64,000 nt of DNA from Alligator mississippiensis (lineage: Eukaryota > Chordata > Crocodylia > Alligatoridae): positions 30,330,338-30,394,337 of the forward strand of contig NC_081836.1 of the NCBI RefSeq assembly GCF_030867095.1, read 5' to 3'. The notes beneath the pieces are model-generated. The model saw nothing but the letters and a program-made list of their open reading frames with translations. It ran no database searches and had not been told where the DNA came from. A program made the translations under genes and the position numbers. Positions 34,735 through 48,100 of this stretch are shown one piece after another (the first letter of the stretch is position 1; every line of letters begins with the position of its first letter).

Positions 34735-37525
34735 GAGATCAGCTGGCTAGGAAGATCTGTTAAACCCTTTGGATACACTGGGTAAGCATAGATTGTTATA
34801 TGCCCAGAGAATACTATTCACTTGGCTGGCTGGCTGTCCTCACAGGATGATGGTGGACTAAATGCTCAGCCTGAAATGGTCTTGACATACACATATAACA
34901 AGCAATCTCTCCCCTTCTCTTTCCTTTTGGAGGAGATGCTTAGACAGGGATGCTCCTGCCTGAGGCAGAGGACTGGACTAGTTGCTCTCCTAAGTTCCCT
35001 TCCTGCCCCCTTTTTTAGGATTCCTCCTTCCCATGATAATTCCAGGACCAGTTAATGGTGCCACTGTCCTGTTGCTGCAACATGCTTCTGGTGCCAGCTA
35101 GAAAACCATTGCTGCAGTCTTCTTCAGGGCAATGCCTGCCTTCTGCCAGACCAGAGCCCCTGTCCAAGGTCAGGAATCAAGCAATATAAGTTCCACTGAT
35201 TGGTGCCCAGAGAGATTCCAGAATTGCTAGTTTCTGCACAAATACAGCCTGGCTGCTGGGATTCAACCAAGAAGCTCCTTAAGAGCAGGGGCAGGGGTCC
35301 AGCTGGGCAGTTAGGATACCATTACTTCCTTGCCCAGAAACTGAGAACAAGTGGAGCTGTCCTCATGGAAAGGACCAAACCACCTACAGGGTGGAAGAGG
35401 GGGGCAATGGAAGAGGTTTCATGTGACAGACACAAACTCTTGCCAGTGTCAGCAACAGCAGTGGAAGCAAAGTGTAGGCTGCCTGGTCACAGCAGGGAAC
35501 AGGGTGACTTCTTGCAGAGCCCCACTTCTGAGCATTAGAAAGGATAAAGTGCCCTTGGCTGCACATGATGGAAAAATTTCCCTAATAACCTGCTGCTGGG
35601 AGGGGGCTTGGCATTTGGTCCTAGACTCCAGGCACTAGCACAAACTAAAGACAGTTGCCACCCCCTGCATTAAAAGTATCTTCAGAAGTGGAAGATGGAC
35701 AATTAGCAACAGCCAGACTGCCATCTGACAAGCCATTAAATAGGAGACAGGACATGTGTGTGGGCCAAGAAAGGTGGTCAGCAGCAGAGCAGAACATTAG
35801 GGGGGCTGCTAGGTTTAAAGGGTGATGATTTGGAGTCACTAGTGAGACTGCTAATAGATCAACACATTCAGGTTTCTCCTTCCAAGTTTTGGCTTTCCTT
35901 ACCCACTAATAAACCAGCATTTATCCACCTCATCTAATGGCCATCTGCAGGCTAAAGGACTGTAACTACATGCATCGCCTGCTGCTGCTAGAGTATGGAT
36001 TAGCACAAAGGAAGCATAGCACCATGCAGAAAGGCTGCGGGAGTGATGGAGTTTGTGGCCTGAGGGTTTTGCAGGACAGGAGAGGTGCTCACTATACCTG
36101 GCTGCTCCATTCCCCAGTGGCTGCAAAGGGAGAGGCAGAGCAGCAAACAGATGCATTGTGATCTTTCACAGAGCTCTGGGTGCCAGCTTGCTTCACAGCC
36201 AAGAACTCTCCCCTCCTCCTTCCCCCATCCCCTGTGGCAAGGGGGATACATACCATGCAGGAATCTCAGAGACCTTTAGAACTGGGCAGGGCAAAGCAGC
36301 AGGGAAGGAACCACACAGGGTATATTTCTGTGCTTAGCACACACAAAAGGTGAAAATCCTGTGCTCCAAGCCTGGGTCAAAGTCCACTGCTGGGCCACAG
36401 GGAAGGGTACTTATTGGCAAGTACACAAAGAGCACAAACCTGCCCCTGGGAAAGGAGCCAAGTGCAACAGTGCAGGGAAAGAAGGAAGAAGGCCTTCTGT
36501 GCACCACCTCTTGGAAACAGCCCAGGCCCCACCACTACACACAGCCCCTAGCACCTCAATTCTGTCTGATCACAGAGGACTGCTGCCAGCCTTGGCCATT
36601 TTCAAGGGGCCTAGGCCAAGATGCAGAAGTGTTGCTAAGCAGAAGGCCCCAAAGACTGTTTCTGAGTGACCATAGTGTGACAACTAACTTGGTCAGCAAG
36701 TAAAGGAAGTCATCAGACAATTAAACAAAGCAAAATGCCTGAAAGAAGATGAGGGAAGACCATACATTAAATAATCCATATATACTATATCATAGCTTTA
36801 TCTTAAAATAGTAATAGTAGTGATTGATGTAGCAAATAACATCCAATACATAGGGTTATAATAGCTATATTTTTGTTAAGATGCTTAAATAATTCATTAA
36901 AAACAAAAAAAACCCCCAAAACCAGCCTCATCAGAGAAGCCCATAAATTAAGAAGAAACAGACCAGTGTTTTACAACATTCCACAAAAGGGAAAGAAAGG
37001 AGATAAGAAACCATCCTGCTTTCTTTCCCAAAGATATAAATCCTAACGGACACCTTCCAAGTCCACAAGTGACCTGGTTTAGTCCAGTTCCAAGTTTCAG
37101 TAAAACAAAGACATTTAAATAAAACCAATCAGAGATCATTTATTAGAATATTAGGAGCAGCCATCTATAAATATTGAGCACAGGCTGGAGGGAAACTTGA
37201 AGAACTCAGCAAATCCAAGAAGACCTGCAGCCAATCCACATACTACCCTCCTCCCACCTCTGGAGTCTCCCCACCCAGTATAGGTGAGAATTGTGATGTG
37301 TTGTCATGGGTAGCCAGATAGACTTTGGGATAAATGTTTGTTTTCATGTTTTAAGGTACAAGCAAATAAAAGGTTGGACTGTAGACCTGTTTCTGCCTCT
37401 TATCAGTAGCCTACCCACAAGGTTACCTGTAATCTGGGTAACAGGAGGGAAGCTGAGTGAGTTCAAACATACTGTACTATGCATGAACTTGTATCCAAGG
37501 TGGGGGACGCACTTTTTCAGCACAT
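34735..37525. other. Convergent intergenic gap
   Basis: It lies between the 3' ends of SMIM22 and ROGDI. An AT-rich block at 36,720-36,915 is the only compositional feature, and no gene was recognised. Confidence 0.5.
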
Positions 37526-37527
37526 AG

Positions 37528-37835
37528 GGCATTTATAGATATGCTCTGGGAGGCTGAGTGGGGGGAGAGGTGGTGGTGTTTTAATTAGAGCAGCTCCAAG
37601 AGTCGCTGTAATTAAAGCACCCAAAGCATCACGTGTATCAGCATCCCCACACTGAAAAGTGAGCTTTAGTTAAAGTGTCCCCACCATCATTTTTCAACAT
37701 GGGGACACTGATACAAGTGATACTGGAGTCTGGAGCACAGTAATTACCATACTCCAGCAGACTCAATTAATGGAGTCTGCTCTGACGCACTGTAATTACA
37801 GCAGGTTGGAGCAGCCTCGCTGCATGTGTATAGGG
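37528..37835 (+). mobile_element. Palindromic MITE (copy 2)
   Basis: Inverse of the copy at 10,140. It shares CTTTAGTTAAA, GGGACACTGATAC, ACTCCAGCAGACTCAATTAAT and TTTTAATTAGAGC blocks. The ends GGGCATTTATAGATATGC and GCATGTGTATAGGGGCTC look like diverged terminal inverted repeats. Confidence 0.7.
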
Positions 37836-38171
37836 GCTCTTAGACTTTACAACTCCAATTGTTCTGGGTCCCAGTGTAGTTCAGATTACCCAATTCTGGC
37901 CTTCAAAAAAAAACCTTCCAATTCTGTCCTCACCTCTATCCTGTACTCTGCTCAGTGCCTCTCACCAGCTCTTCCTCTGGGGTCACCCTTCCATTCACCC
38001 TTTACTCAGATTGCAGCCCCCCTGGGAGCAGTGATCCAGGCTCTCCATCCATCAGACAGTCAAGTGGGGAGGCATCTCAGATGACAGGTTTAGCAGATCA
38101 TGGACACAAATATAATTCCCAGTGACTGATGCTGTTAGCAGACACAAGGCCAAGAGCTTGGTTTGAGGGTC

Positions 38172-38177
38172 TTTATT
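38172..38177 (-). terminator. Candidate ROGDI polyadenylation signal
   Basis: TTTATT on the plus strand is AATAAA on the gene strand, followed on that strand by a GT-rich CTTGTGTCTGCT. It would give a 3' UTR of about 0.93 kb. Confidence 0.5.
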
Positions 38178-39091
38178 TCACAAATATCAACTGTGCAAAG
38201 GAACAATTCACATACCATAGCATCAATATATATGAGGCAGCTAACAATTATCCTACCACATGGAATGTGAGCCACAAATTAATGTCCTGGGTCACTCAGT
38301 GGCAGGATGCAGAGTGCACAGCAGCAGCCCCAGCACTGAGGGCAGAGGGAGGGTCCATATCACATGCCAGGGACAGATCTGAGGTCTAACACAAAGAAAC
38401 AGCTGGCCTGTGTGGGGCTGACAGGAAGGGACTGAAATGCATAAGTACTCACATTGGTGCCAGGGAGATGCTTCAGGAAACATCTGAAGAGATGCTGGGG
38501 AGGTTCCTTGACTGCAGGGAATGAGGCTTGGGGTGTTCAGAAGCAATGTCACAGCCAAGGAGATGACACCTTGACCTATGACATGCTGCACTGACCAGGA
38601 ACCCAGCATGCCCCAATTAGTGTTGGTTACTCCATTTCTGTCCCTCCTCAGCCCTGCTCATGGTCCAGTGATCTCTACAGTATGTGCAAACAGACTAGTT
38701 TTATGTTCCACTGTCCTTCCACCCCCTCCCACCTGCCTGTCCCCAACCCCCTCCCCACTCAGCCCCTTATACCTGGACCAGACAAGTACTCAAGGGCTTG
38801 CACAGTACAAATAAATAATGTCCCATGTGTGAACGCAGATGCAAGAAGCTGTTGGTGGACATCACACTCCCGCTCAGGGCCTGGCTCAACACCACAACGT
38901 GAGAAGCCCTGCGTTTGAAGGTTGAGCTGGCTCCTAAAGCTGGTGTCTCTGGAGAGCACTGATCCCATTTTGTGGCAGGGTGGAGGCTCATGGCCATGAT
39001 GCTCTCTCAGGCTTACTTACTCATGGGGTTCTTCCTAAGAGGAACAGAGGTGTAGTGGTTGGGCTGTTTAGGGAAAACTTGCCAGGAGAAA

Positions 39092-39133
39092 CTAGTACGG
39101 CCTGTAGTTCCAGTAACCAGAAAACACAGAGAT
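39092..39133 (-). CDS. ROGDI: ROGDI exon 11 and stop
   Basis: [13 protein letters not shown] and TAG. Acceptor TTTTCCAG. The 3' UTR probably runs on to about 38,155. Confidence 0.93.
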   Translation of the reverse strand: MSVFSGYWNYRPY

Positions 39134-42100
39134 CTGGAAAACAAGAAATAGAGTGATTAGAATCATAGAAAATAAGGGTTGGAAGGGACCTCAGGAAGTC
39201 ATCTAGTCCAGCCGCCTGCTCAAACAGGACCATCCCCAACTAGATCATTCCAGCCAAGGCTTTGTTGAGCCAGGCCTTAAAAACCTCCAAGGATGGAGAT
39301 TCCAGCACCTCTCTCAGTAACCCATTCCAGTGTTTCACCACCCTCCTAATGAGACAGTTTTTCCCAATATCCAACCTAAACTTCCCTTGCTGCAACTTGA
39401 GACCATTGAGCCTTGTTCTGTCATCTGTCACCACTGAGAACAGTCTAGCTCCTAGCTCTAGGCTAACTGCTCAGTCTCACATTAAAGCTCCTGCTACCAC
39501 CAAACCAACAGCTTCCTCAGCCTGAGGGCCTTACAGACCAGACCACCTGTGAAGGCAGCTCTAAGGGCAAGCGAGAAGTTGGAAGAGTAATCAGAAGACG
39601 GAGGAGTCCACGATTCATTCAGATCTCAGCCTCCCTTGGTGTCAGTAAAGTTTTCGGCCTCTAAGCACTCTATTCCCCAGAAGCCTCCCAATCCCTCAGA
39701 GCCCCTTGTTCCCTTTTAGCCTCAGAACAATGGCTGCATCCAGCTGGAAGGAGCAGGACACCAAACCCTCTGTGAAGCCGAGTTCAGATTTCCACTGGTG
39801 GAATGCACCCTTTGTACCTCCCCAAGCATACTGGCAGACTGGGGCAAAAGAGCTGGCTGAATTCTCAGGACCAAGCACTTCTTTTAGCACTGGTATTTCT
39901 AGCCAGCCCTGGAAAAACAACAAGCAGTTCTTGCTTCCAGCTTCAGAAGTGGCTGCAATGTCCCAGCCTGTAAGATGACACTAAGATGCGGGGAGAAGTG
40001 GGCATGCTAGAAGGGAGGAATAGGCTGCAATTGGACCTAGACAGGTTACAGGGGTGGGCGGATGAGAACAGGATGGGTTTCAACACTGACAAGTGCCAGG
40101 TACTGCACCTGGGGAGGAAGACCCAGCAACATACCTACAGGCTGGGGAACTCTCTTCTCGTCAGTGCAGAGGCAGAAAAGGATCTTGGAATCATTACTGA
40201 TGCCAAAATGAACATGGGCCGACTGTGGGGACGCGGTCAGGAAGGCCAACCGCACCTTGTCATGCATCCACAGATGCAACTCAAGCAGGTCCAAGGAGGT
40301 GATCCTCCCCCTCTATGTGGCACTGGTCAGGCCGCAGTTGGAGTACTGCATCCAGTTCTGGGCGCTGCACTTCAGGAGGGATGTGGACAGCATTGAGAGG
40401 GTCCAGAGGAGGGCCACCCGCATGATCGGGGGCAGCAGGGCAGGCCCTACGAGGAGAGGATAAGGGACCTGAACCTGTTCAGCTTCCACAAGAGAAGGCT
40501 GAGGGGGATCTAGTGGCCTGTTACAAACTAGTCAGAGGGGACCAGCAGGCATTGGGGGAGTCCCTGTTCCCCCAAGCACTACCAGGAGTGACTAGAAATA
40601 ACGGTCACAAGCTGGCAGATGGTAGATTCAGACTAGACATCAGGAGGTGCTACTTCACAGTCAGGGCGGCTAGGATCTGGAACCAACTTCCAAGCAAAGT
40701 GGTGCTCCCTGGGGGTCTTTAAGGAGGAGGCTAGATGAACACGTTGCTGGGATCATTTGACCCCCAGTACTTTTTCCTGCCATGGCAGGGGGTTGGACTT
40801 GATGATCTGGTCAGGTCCCTTCCGACCCTACTAACTATGAAACTATGTTATGGCTTTTGTTTTGTTTTTTTTCCGAGCCACACACATGAACATAGTGCGA
40901 GTATTGTGCACAGTGTTTTAGAGTCCTGGCTCCCAGGCATCTTATAATCTCTGAAGATACCCCATCAGCAAGCTGTTACACTGCATTTCTCATCCTCAGA
41001 TACCACAGCCCATTACAAGGGAGAAAACCCATTTGACAGATAGGGGACGTGAGACAAAGGAGTACAAAGCAACTTCCTCAGTCACAGCCACGCCAACAAC
41101 AGAACAAGGAACAGCCCAGGTACTGTGGGCAGGGCAGAGCCTTTATGATTCCTGAACTATGAGATTTCAAAGCATTTTGCACTCTCCTTTTTGTCTGGCC
41201 ATCAGTCCTAGAGACTCAGCTCTCCACCTACAGAACTTGCCCCTTGCCTGCTCATGCTCCTAAAGCTCCCTCAATTATTCTGAATTTTCCTGCAGAGCAT
41301 TCACTACCCACTGGGTCTAGAGCAGCCACTTCCAGTGGCTTCCTTAAACACTCTCGTAGATGTGCAACCAAAGCAAACCAAACAGTACACTTTGTACTAA
41401 CCTCTGGGCACACATCTATGGTTAAGCCACTCTTTCTCAGGGAGAGTCATTAGGTTATGACTCAGAGACAGACCTGAAGCTCTTTCAAAGAACCTCTTCC
41501 CTTTCCTCCCCCACACAGTTCCTACCTTGTCCTTCAGCTGCTGGCAGAGCTGCAGTGAGACAGTGAAGAAGACGAGGGCATCATTTAGCCAAGGTACCAC
41601 ACACTCCACTTTATGGACATGGCTGACTTCATATCTTTGGCTGCCAAACTCACTGCAAAGGGGACACAGTGTTTCTCACAGGGCAGGCTCCAGTGTATGG
41701 GGCAGGATAGACAGACTCCAGCGCAAACTCATTTATCTGCCCAGCACTGAGGGGAAAAGGGGACAGGGCCCAGAGCTGTGCAGCCAGTTGGGGGGGGGGG
41801 GGGGGGGGGAGCGGTGAGGGTCTTGGTTTTGCTGTCTCACACTACACCATCAGTTAGGGGCAACTTTTCATGCTCAAGTTTGCAAGAGGCTGAGAGTGTT
41901 AGGAAGCAGATCTAGGCTTCCCTTCTCCAGCTTCATCCTGAGGACACTTAGCTCCACTGACTTGTGCTCAGACAGAGCTGAACTGAGCCTTTTGACAAAG
42001 TCAGGTTGACATGTCTGCTTGCTGTACCCACTCCTGGCTGAAGTGATAGGGGAATTCTAGGGGCAATGCTACGACTCCCAGATGCTGGGCAGCAGCCTGG

Positions 42101-45100
42101 AGTACTCCCAACGCCTCCCCTCTCCTCTTCTGAAAGAAGCCACCATAATTCCCAATGAAAGCAAAACTGTTAGACCCTGCAGCTAATAGCAAAGTGACTC
42201 AGGCCAGCTCCAGCTGGTTCAAGCATGAACAGGGCATATGCAAGGAGAGCAACACTTCCTACAGAACCACAGTGTGGGTAATGCTGACGGTAAGTTAGTG
42301 TTCTCCTTTGCTGACTGATCTGCTGTCTCTGCCCACCTCCTCTGAGCTAGAACTCTATTCTCAACAGCCACCACTCTGTGCCAGGGAGTGAGTCATAGAA
42401 GAGCTCTCTCGCTCAGCAGCTGCCAGCACTTACATGCACCAGTGGCAGGTATAGTCACATTGGCTTACTATAGCCTCCCCCACCACCCCAAGAGCAGAGA
42501 CTCTCCATGGGCCATCTTCAAAACTGCTCATAAGCCAGACTAATATCAGAGCTTGGATTTTGCTGTGCATCAACACCAAGGGTCCACAGTTATACAGGTC
42601 TTCCGCCCCATGTTACACAGCCCTGATGCAGGAGGTACTTACAACATGGCCCCAGGGTTGTGCAGAATGGACCCTCCCGCAGGTCTGAAATGCTGGACAG
42701 AGATGCAAAGGGGATGTTAGATCATGTGAAAATTAACATAACATAGCAAGTGACTGGTTAGGATGCACAGGGCAAATGCACCTGAGACTCTCCATACATG
42801 CTTGCTGCTAATTACAATGAGAAACAGCCTGACATCCCAGAAGATGGGCAAATCCCAGTAACTGCAAGGCAGCATTGAAGAGTCCCTGCTGCCCCTTTGA
42901 AGTACACACACCTGCTGGGCCCATAGCCTGGGCTTTGCAGAAGGCAACTACATGAAGTTGGAACCTGAGAGTGAGTGCCAAGACAAAGCCCTTCTCATGC
43001 AAGGTCTGCATGTCAAAGTATTGCAATACTGAGATCCTGAACATTCCCATCCAGCAGATCTCAATCAGCAATGTGAGACTGACTCATGTATATGAAACTA
43101 TCCAGGCTGAGAAGGCAAGCAGCAGACAAGAATCAGCAGGAGAAGAAGATCCAATCTTATAAACACCTGCAGCTTGAATAATCTAAGCTGCTATTTGTAA
43201 TTCCTTGGGGAGCAGGGGGAGGTTAAAGAGAAGCAGACTAACTCCACTGTCTTTCTTTAACACTACTAGAAAAGTTAAAACAGCACTGGCTACCTCTGGG
43301 CCCTATTCACACAGCTCCAGCTTTGCTGACACATCATGCTGAAAGCCAAGTTTGAGCTATCAAAGGGATAGTGCACCCTGGCTCCTCCTGATCTGAACCT
43401 AATGCTCACCACCTTCCTCTGTCTTATTTTATGATCTGGAAACCTCCCTGCAGCTGAGATCTCTTTGTCGTGGGGCTGTGGGGAAAGTACAGAAAGGAGA
43501 CACAGGAGCTACCAGAACGTGCCTTGGTGGAGTTGGGCTGCAGCGCGTGGAGCTGGTAGACGGTCAGACACAGCTTGTTCAGGTTAATGTAGAAATTGAC
43601 AAGAATGTCTGAGGGCAGAGCAGGAGTGAACATTTTCTGCGGAGAAAACAGAAGCAGTTCCCATATCAGCAAAAGGTGCCCATATCCAAAGCCATGACAA
43701 TCCTATTACATTCTACAGGGAAATAAGAGAACTGAGATAACCCCCTTCAAAGTGATTCTGGAGTCACCAGGTACAGGGAGAGAGATGTTAACAGCTCTGA
43801 CTAAGGGCAAAAGCAGCACAACAATAAGCCTGGAGAAGGGGTGCAGAAATGTAGCCACTTATCTTGCCGCACCTGGTTAGATGTTCTTTGCTCCAATGCT
43901 AGTGAGTGTGTAATGATACAGAGGAAACCAGGTCTAGACTTCAAGACACCATGGGGTTTACTCCAGAAAGGCCCAATTAGAAAAAAAATCACAACCTCCC
44001 CTTCAGCACTAGGCTCTGTAAGCCCAGGTCTGCAACTCCCAACAGTGAGGAAATGCAGACTGACAGCTTCTTCCATGCTCTGTTAAAAAGGAAGATCTTT
44101 TCCCTGAATCACAAGGGTACAACCAAATACAGCAAGCCAAAGCCCCGGCATGGAGGGGCTGGGTGTTCCTCTTTACTGGATGCACAGGAGGAGCAGCACA
44201 AGGTTACCTACCGTAAGGCCGCTGGAAGCGATTTCCGGTAGGGTCAGGGTGGCTGGAGTGGTGAGCCGATTCCGAGCTCTTGTTAGCTGTAACATTACCG
44301 CATCCATCAGCTGGGAAGAAACACATGCACAGTCTGTCTGGAGGCCCTGATGCAGCTTTAGGCAATGGGCTGGAAACCTCAACAGCCCTTCTGGGCAGTG
44401 GCAAACTACATCAGGGGATCAAACAGATTCAGGACAGAAGCAAGTAAATCTCTCAGGCCATCAGCAAGCCAAGGCCTCTTCAGCAGAGATTTCACATGCT
44501 ACCTGGCCAGTGCAGGTGACTAGAGGTATGTTCTGCCAAATCCAAATGCATCTCCCTGTTTGCCTTCCACCAACAGCACAGCACCCCCACTCAACAACAT
44601 TCAGACTCCCTCCCTGATATGCAGCCATTCCCCCATGCCAGCACTTACAGTGAGCATCATTTTGCCCTGCAAAACCTGCTAAAGAGCACATGGTGCTTGA
44701 AGCCCAATCCCTGCCCTCCCCACCCCCTGCAGCAAACTCTTTGCATCTGTACCCTGCTGGGCAATGGAGTTAGGAGCAGAAAAGAGCTGAAGCAGAGCAA
44801 CAGGTTAGATAGGGAGGGAACCTGCACAGAAACACTGCGAAGAAAGAGGACTGGGGATTCAGGGGCTTTGTAAGAAGGAGATTTCTATCATATGACCACA
44901 GTTTTGCTGGTGAAGATCCTCCAACAGCCTCTGGGGTTGTTCTCAGATGTGCCAATTCACTCTGCTCCCTCAGCCCCCAACTGTGCCTTGAGCCAGCTCC
45001 AGCTCCAGGAGGCACAACAGGCAGAGAACACACAAGTTAAGGGCCAATGCCAAAGCATCTAGACAGACACCACAAGCTCTTCTGGAGGCTATACAAGAAG

Positions 45101-48100
45101 AACACACAGCTGAACTGCTCTAAGGGGCCCTGATCCAGCAAGCACAACACTGCAGTTGGGGAAGCAGTTATGTGGATGGCCACAACTGCTCCCACATGAA
45201 TAAAGTGACCAGACTTCAGTCGGCCCAGCTCTTGCCCATGACTACTGCACTGATGGCTCCTCCTCCTGGCAGGGACATCTCAGCCAGAGAGAGATGGGGA
45301 GCATCTCCTGGGGAGCTGGAGGCAGTGTCTAGATGATGATCACCAGCTAAGGCTCTCTGAGTAATGATGACTCATCTTCTCCCTACACCAGAGCAAAGTC
45401 TTATTTGGTGATCATCTCCTGAGTAACAGGCCTTGCCTAGGTGAGAGCCAGACTTTACTTTCTTACACTTGTGACTGTAACAGGCTATAACCATGAGTCT
45501 AAGTCCTTGTGGGTATAGAGGGATTCAAGCAGAGAGCTGGGTTCTGTACCAGGAAGCAGCTCTTCTGTACCCAACGGTGCTGGATCTACTGCAAAGCATC
45601 TCTCGACTTGCCTGCTAGAGCTTCAGGCCTCTAAACAGGTGGCAGCTCTGGTCTGTAAAGAACCTCATTCCACCTGTTCCCATGAGTGACACTGGCAGGG
45701 AGAGGGCTCTGTTTATTTCCCAGCATAAACTAGTGGACACAGGCGATTTGTGCCACCTTAGTCTGGGGGTGCACATGCCACCCCTGCGACCATTCACACC
45801 AACCAGGAGGTGGGTGGGGTGGGCATTTCCCCCACGGCTGATCCTGCTGACTGGAGGTGGGGAGGTTCCCCCATGGTCAATCTCGCTGCCCCAGGGGGGT
45901 GGGAGGAGCAGTACTTCTAGGAGCAGCTGTAGCAAAAATCGGCTGGCACTTGCAGGGGAGCACCAGCACTCCCACCTGCCCCCCCTGCCCACCGCTTAAG
46001 TGGCAAGTGCAGCCAGCCAGGGGGTGCACCAGCACTCTCAGGGAGTACACATGCACCCCCTATGCGTTGCCACTGTTAGTGGAACAAGCTGTGGCCCAAA
46101 AGCCTGTCAGGGTAGGAACCAGCATCCCACACTCGTGTCACACTGGTGCTGGCTGCCTCATCCAGATGCATGCCATATACAAGATCCCATGGATGCACAA
46201 CATCAGGACACACACCTCAGGTCGGGGAGCCACATACTTGAAGCTTCAGCTTAGGATAGGAACAAAGCATTCCCCCTGCCCCGCGTCTCCCCGAGATTGC
46301 ATTCTGTTCACCTTGAGGACTTCTGAGCCTGTTTTGAACTGGTAGTCGACATCTCGGTTTGTGAGCAGGTAAATTGCTTGGTTCACGTGATTTCTTGCAT
46401 CCTGAATCTGCGAAGGAACAGGATGCAACAGTGTTACAACAGCTCTCTCTAGAGTATTGTTGGAAAGCAACTGCCCCCTTTTCCACAACCTGATCCATTG
46501 GTTCATGGGACATCATGTGAACACTGCATGTTAAAAGCCATTTTCCTCTAAGTATCTGCCACTTACTACCAGCATACAGACTGCAGAGCTACTGGTCTCT
46601 TGGACCAGAGATTATAGATATTGAGGGTCTGGAGTCTGGGGCCTGCTCTTTTACAACTGGCAGAGCAGCGATGTAGGGGAGTCAGATCTTGCAAGCACGT
46701 AGTGCCAGGGGGAAAAAAAAAGCAATACGTTGCTATTCCACAAGGAATTCCCACTGCTGAGTTGTGTACAATAGTCAGATCCGGCCCCAATTGCTAGATG
46801 CGGCGCCTGTACTCTCAGGAACCATTACCACAGCTAACGCCATCCAACATCTGATTGCCTGTAAGAGAAAGAAATCAATGCTTTCTGCTCCCAGACCTCT
46901 GGGAATATTTAAAAGCCTCTGAAGTGAGTTCACTGGGGCTGAGAATTACCAGCAGTTGAGAGGAACTGCTGCTGTAGCACTTGGGCTCCGGGGAGTACAC
47001 CTTTGTGCTTGCTTCCTGCACAGCTTTTGGCAGGACAGACATGCGGCATGTCAGGCTACAGCCCCTTTGCACCAAGACAGGCTGCAGCCACAGGCACTCA
47101 CTGTAAAGAGGTTAAAGTAGGGCAACTGGGGGTGGGGGGCAGCGGGGGGAGGCACATGCCAACAGCAGTATAAGAAGAACACAAGGTGCCAGTTACAAAC
47201 AGAATAGGAAACAGATACACATGTAGCCCCAGGCTTCACTCATGGGAGTCTACGGCTTAGCTCTTTCTTCCTCTTACTTCTCCCTACTCCCTTAATCTCA
47301 GTCCAGCCTCTAAAGGGCTGAATCAAACCTCACTGGCACAAACCAGAAACAGGTTTACATGAAAACCCTGTGTGCGATAGGCAGTTGTTTCCCTCCCATC
47401 AGCTTGTAAAAGTCCCCCACTCCTGAGGGGTGAGCAAATACCCAGTGCAAACCCACTATGACATAGCATGCAACTGGCAGCTTAGAGGGCCTGCTAGCCC
47501 TGGTGATGTGGCATGACAGTATGCTCCCCTCCAGCTCCTCATCTCCACAACTGATCCAGACAGCTATGTGGGAGCTGGTTAATCCACTAGGCCCAGCAAG
47601 GACCATCCTTGCCAAAACACAGGCTGGCTTCACCCCTGCCTCTCTTCCCTTACGAAAATACTTCCACCTTCTTCCCCTCACATCTCCTACTTCCGTTTTC
47701 TTTCTATCCAGGCTTGCAGGACTTCTTCCAAGCTGGAATTTTTGCTCTTTGATGGAAGAGCCTCCAGCTGCTTTGCCCTGCAAGTCTTGTTTGAGCTCAA
47801 AAAAGAAGCAGGACAAGGGTCTCCACATAATCTCATTAAACATAGTTAGTCCTAGGCCTCTAGATTCCCACATTCCAGGTCTGATTAATGCTAAGATGCA
47901 AAGTCTTTCCACACCAAAAGGGAGGAGCTGGTTGGAAGGATGGAAGACAAGTCAGCAGGGCAACATGAGAGTCCCTGCTAACAGGCAGCACTGCTGAGAC
48001 CTATCACAAAAGCTCCCTTGTTTGGTTGCCAACCTCTAAGACAAGTTCTGGTGGTTCACAGCACAGGGTTTGATTTACCATGTTAATGCTCTGCAGAAGC

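Noticed and set aside
47355-47997. Overlapping sense and antisense open frames of 185 and 164 codons in ROGDI intron 5
   Set aside because: No recognisable domain, no codon or splice evidence; paired long frames of this kind arise where both strands happen to lack stops.
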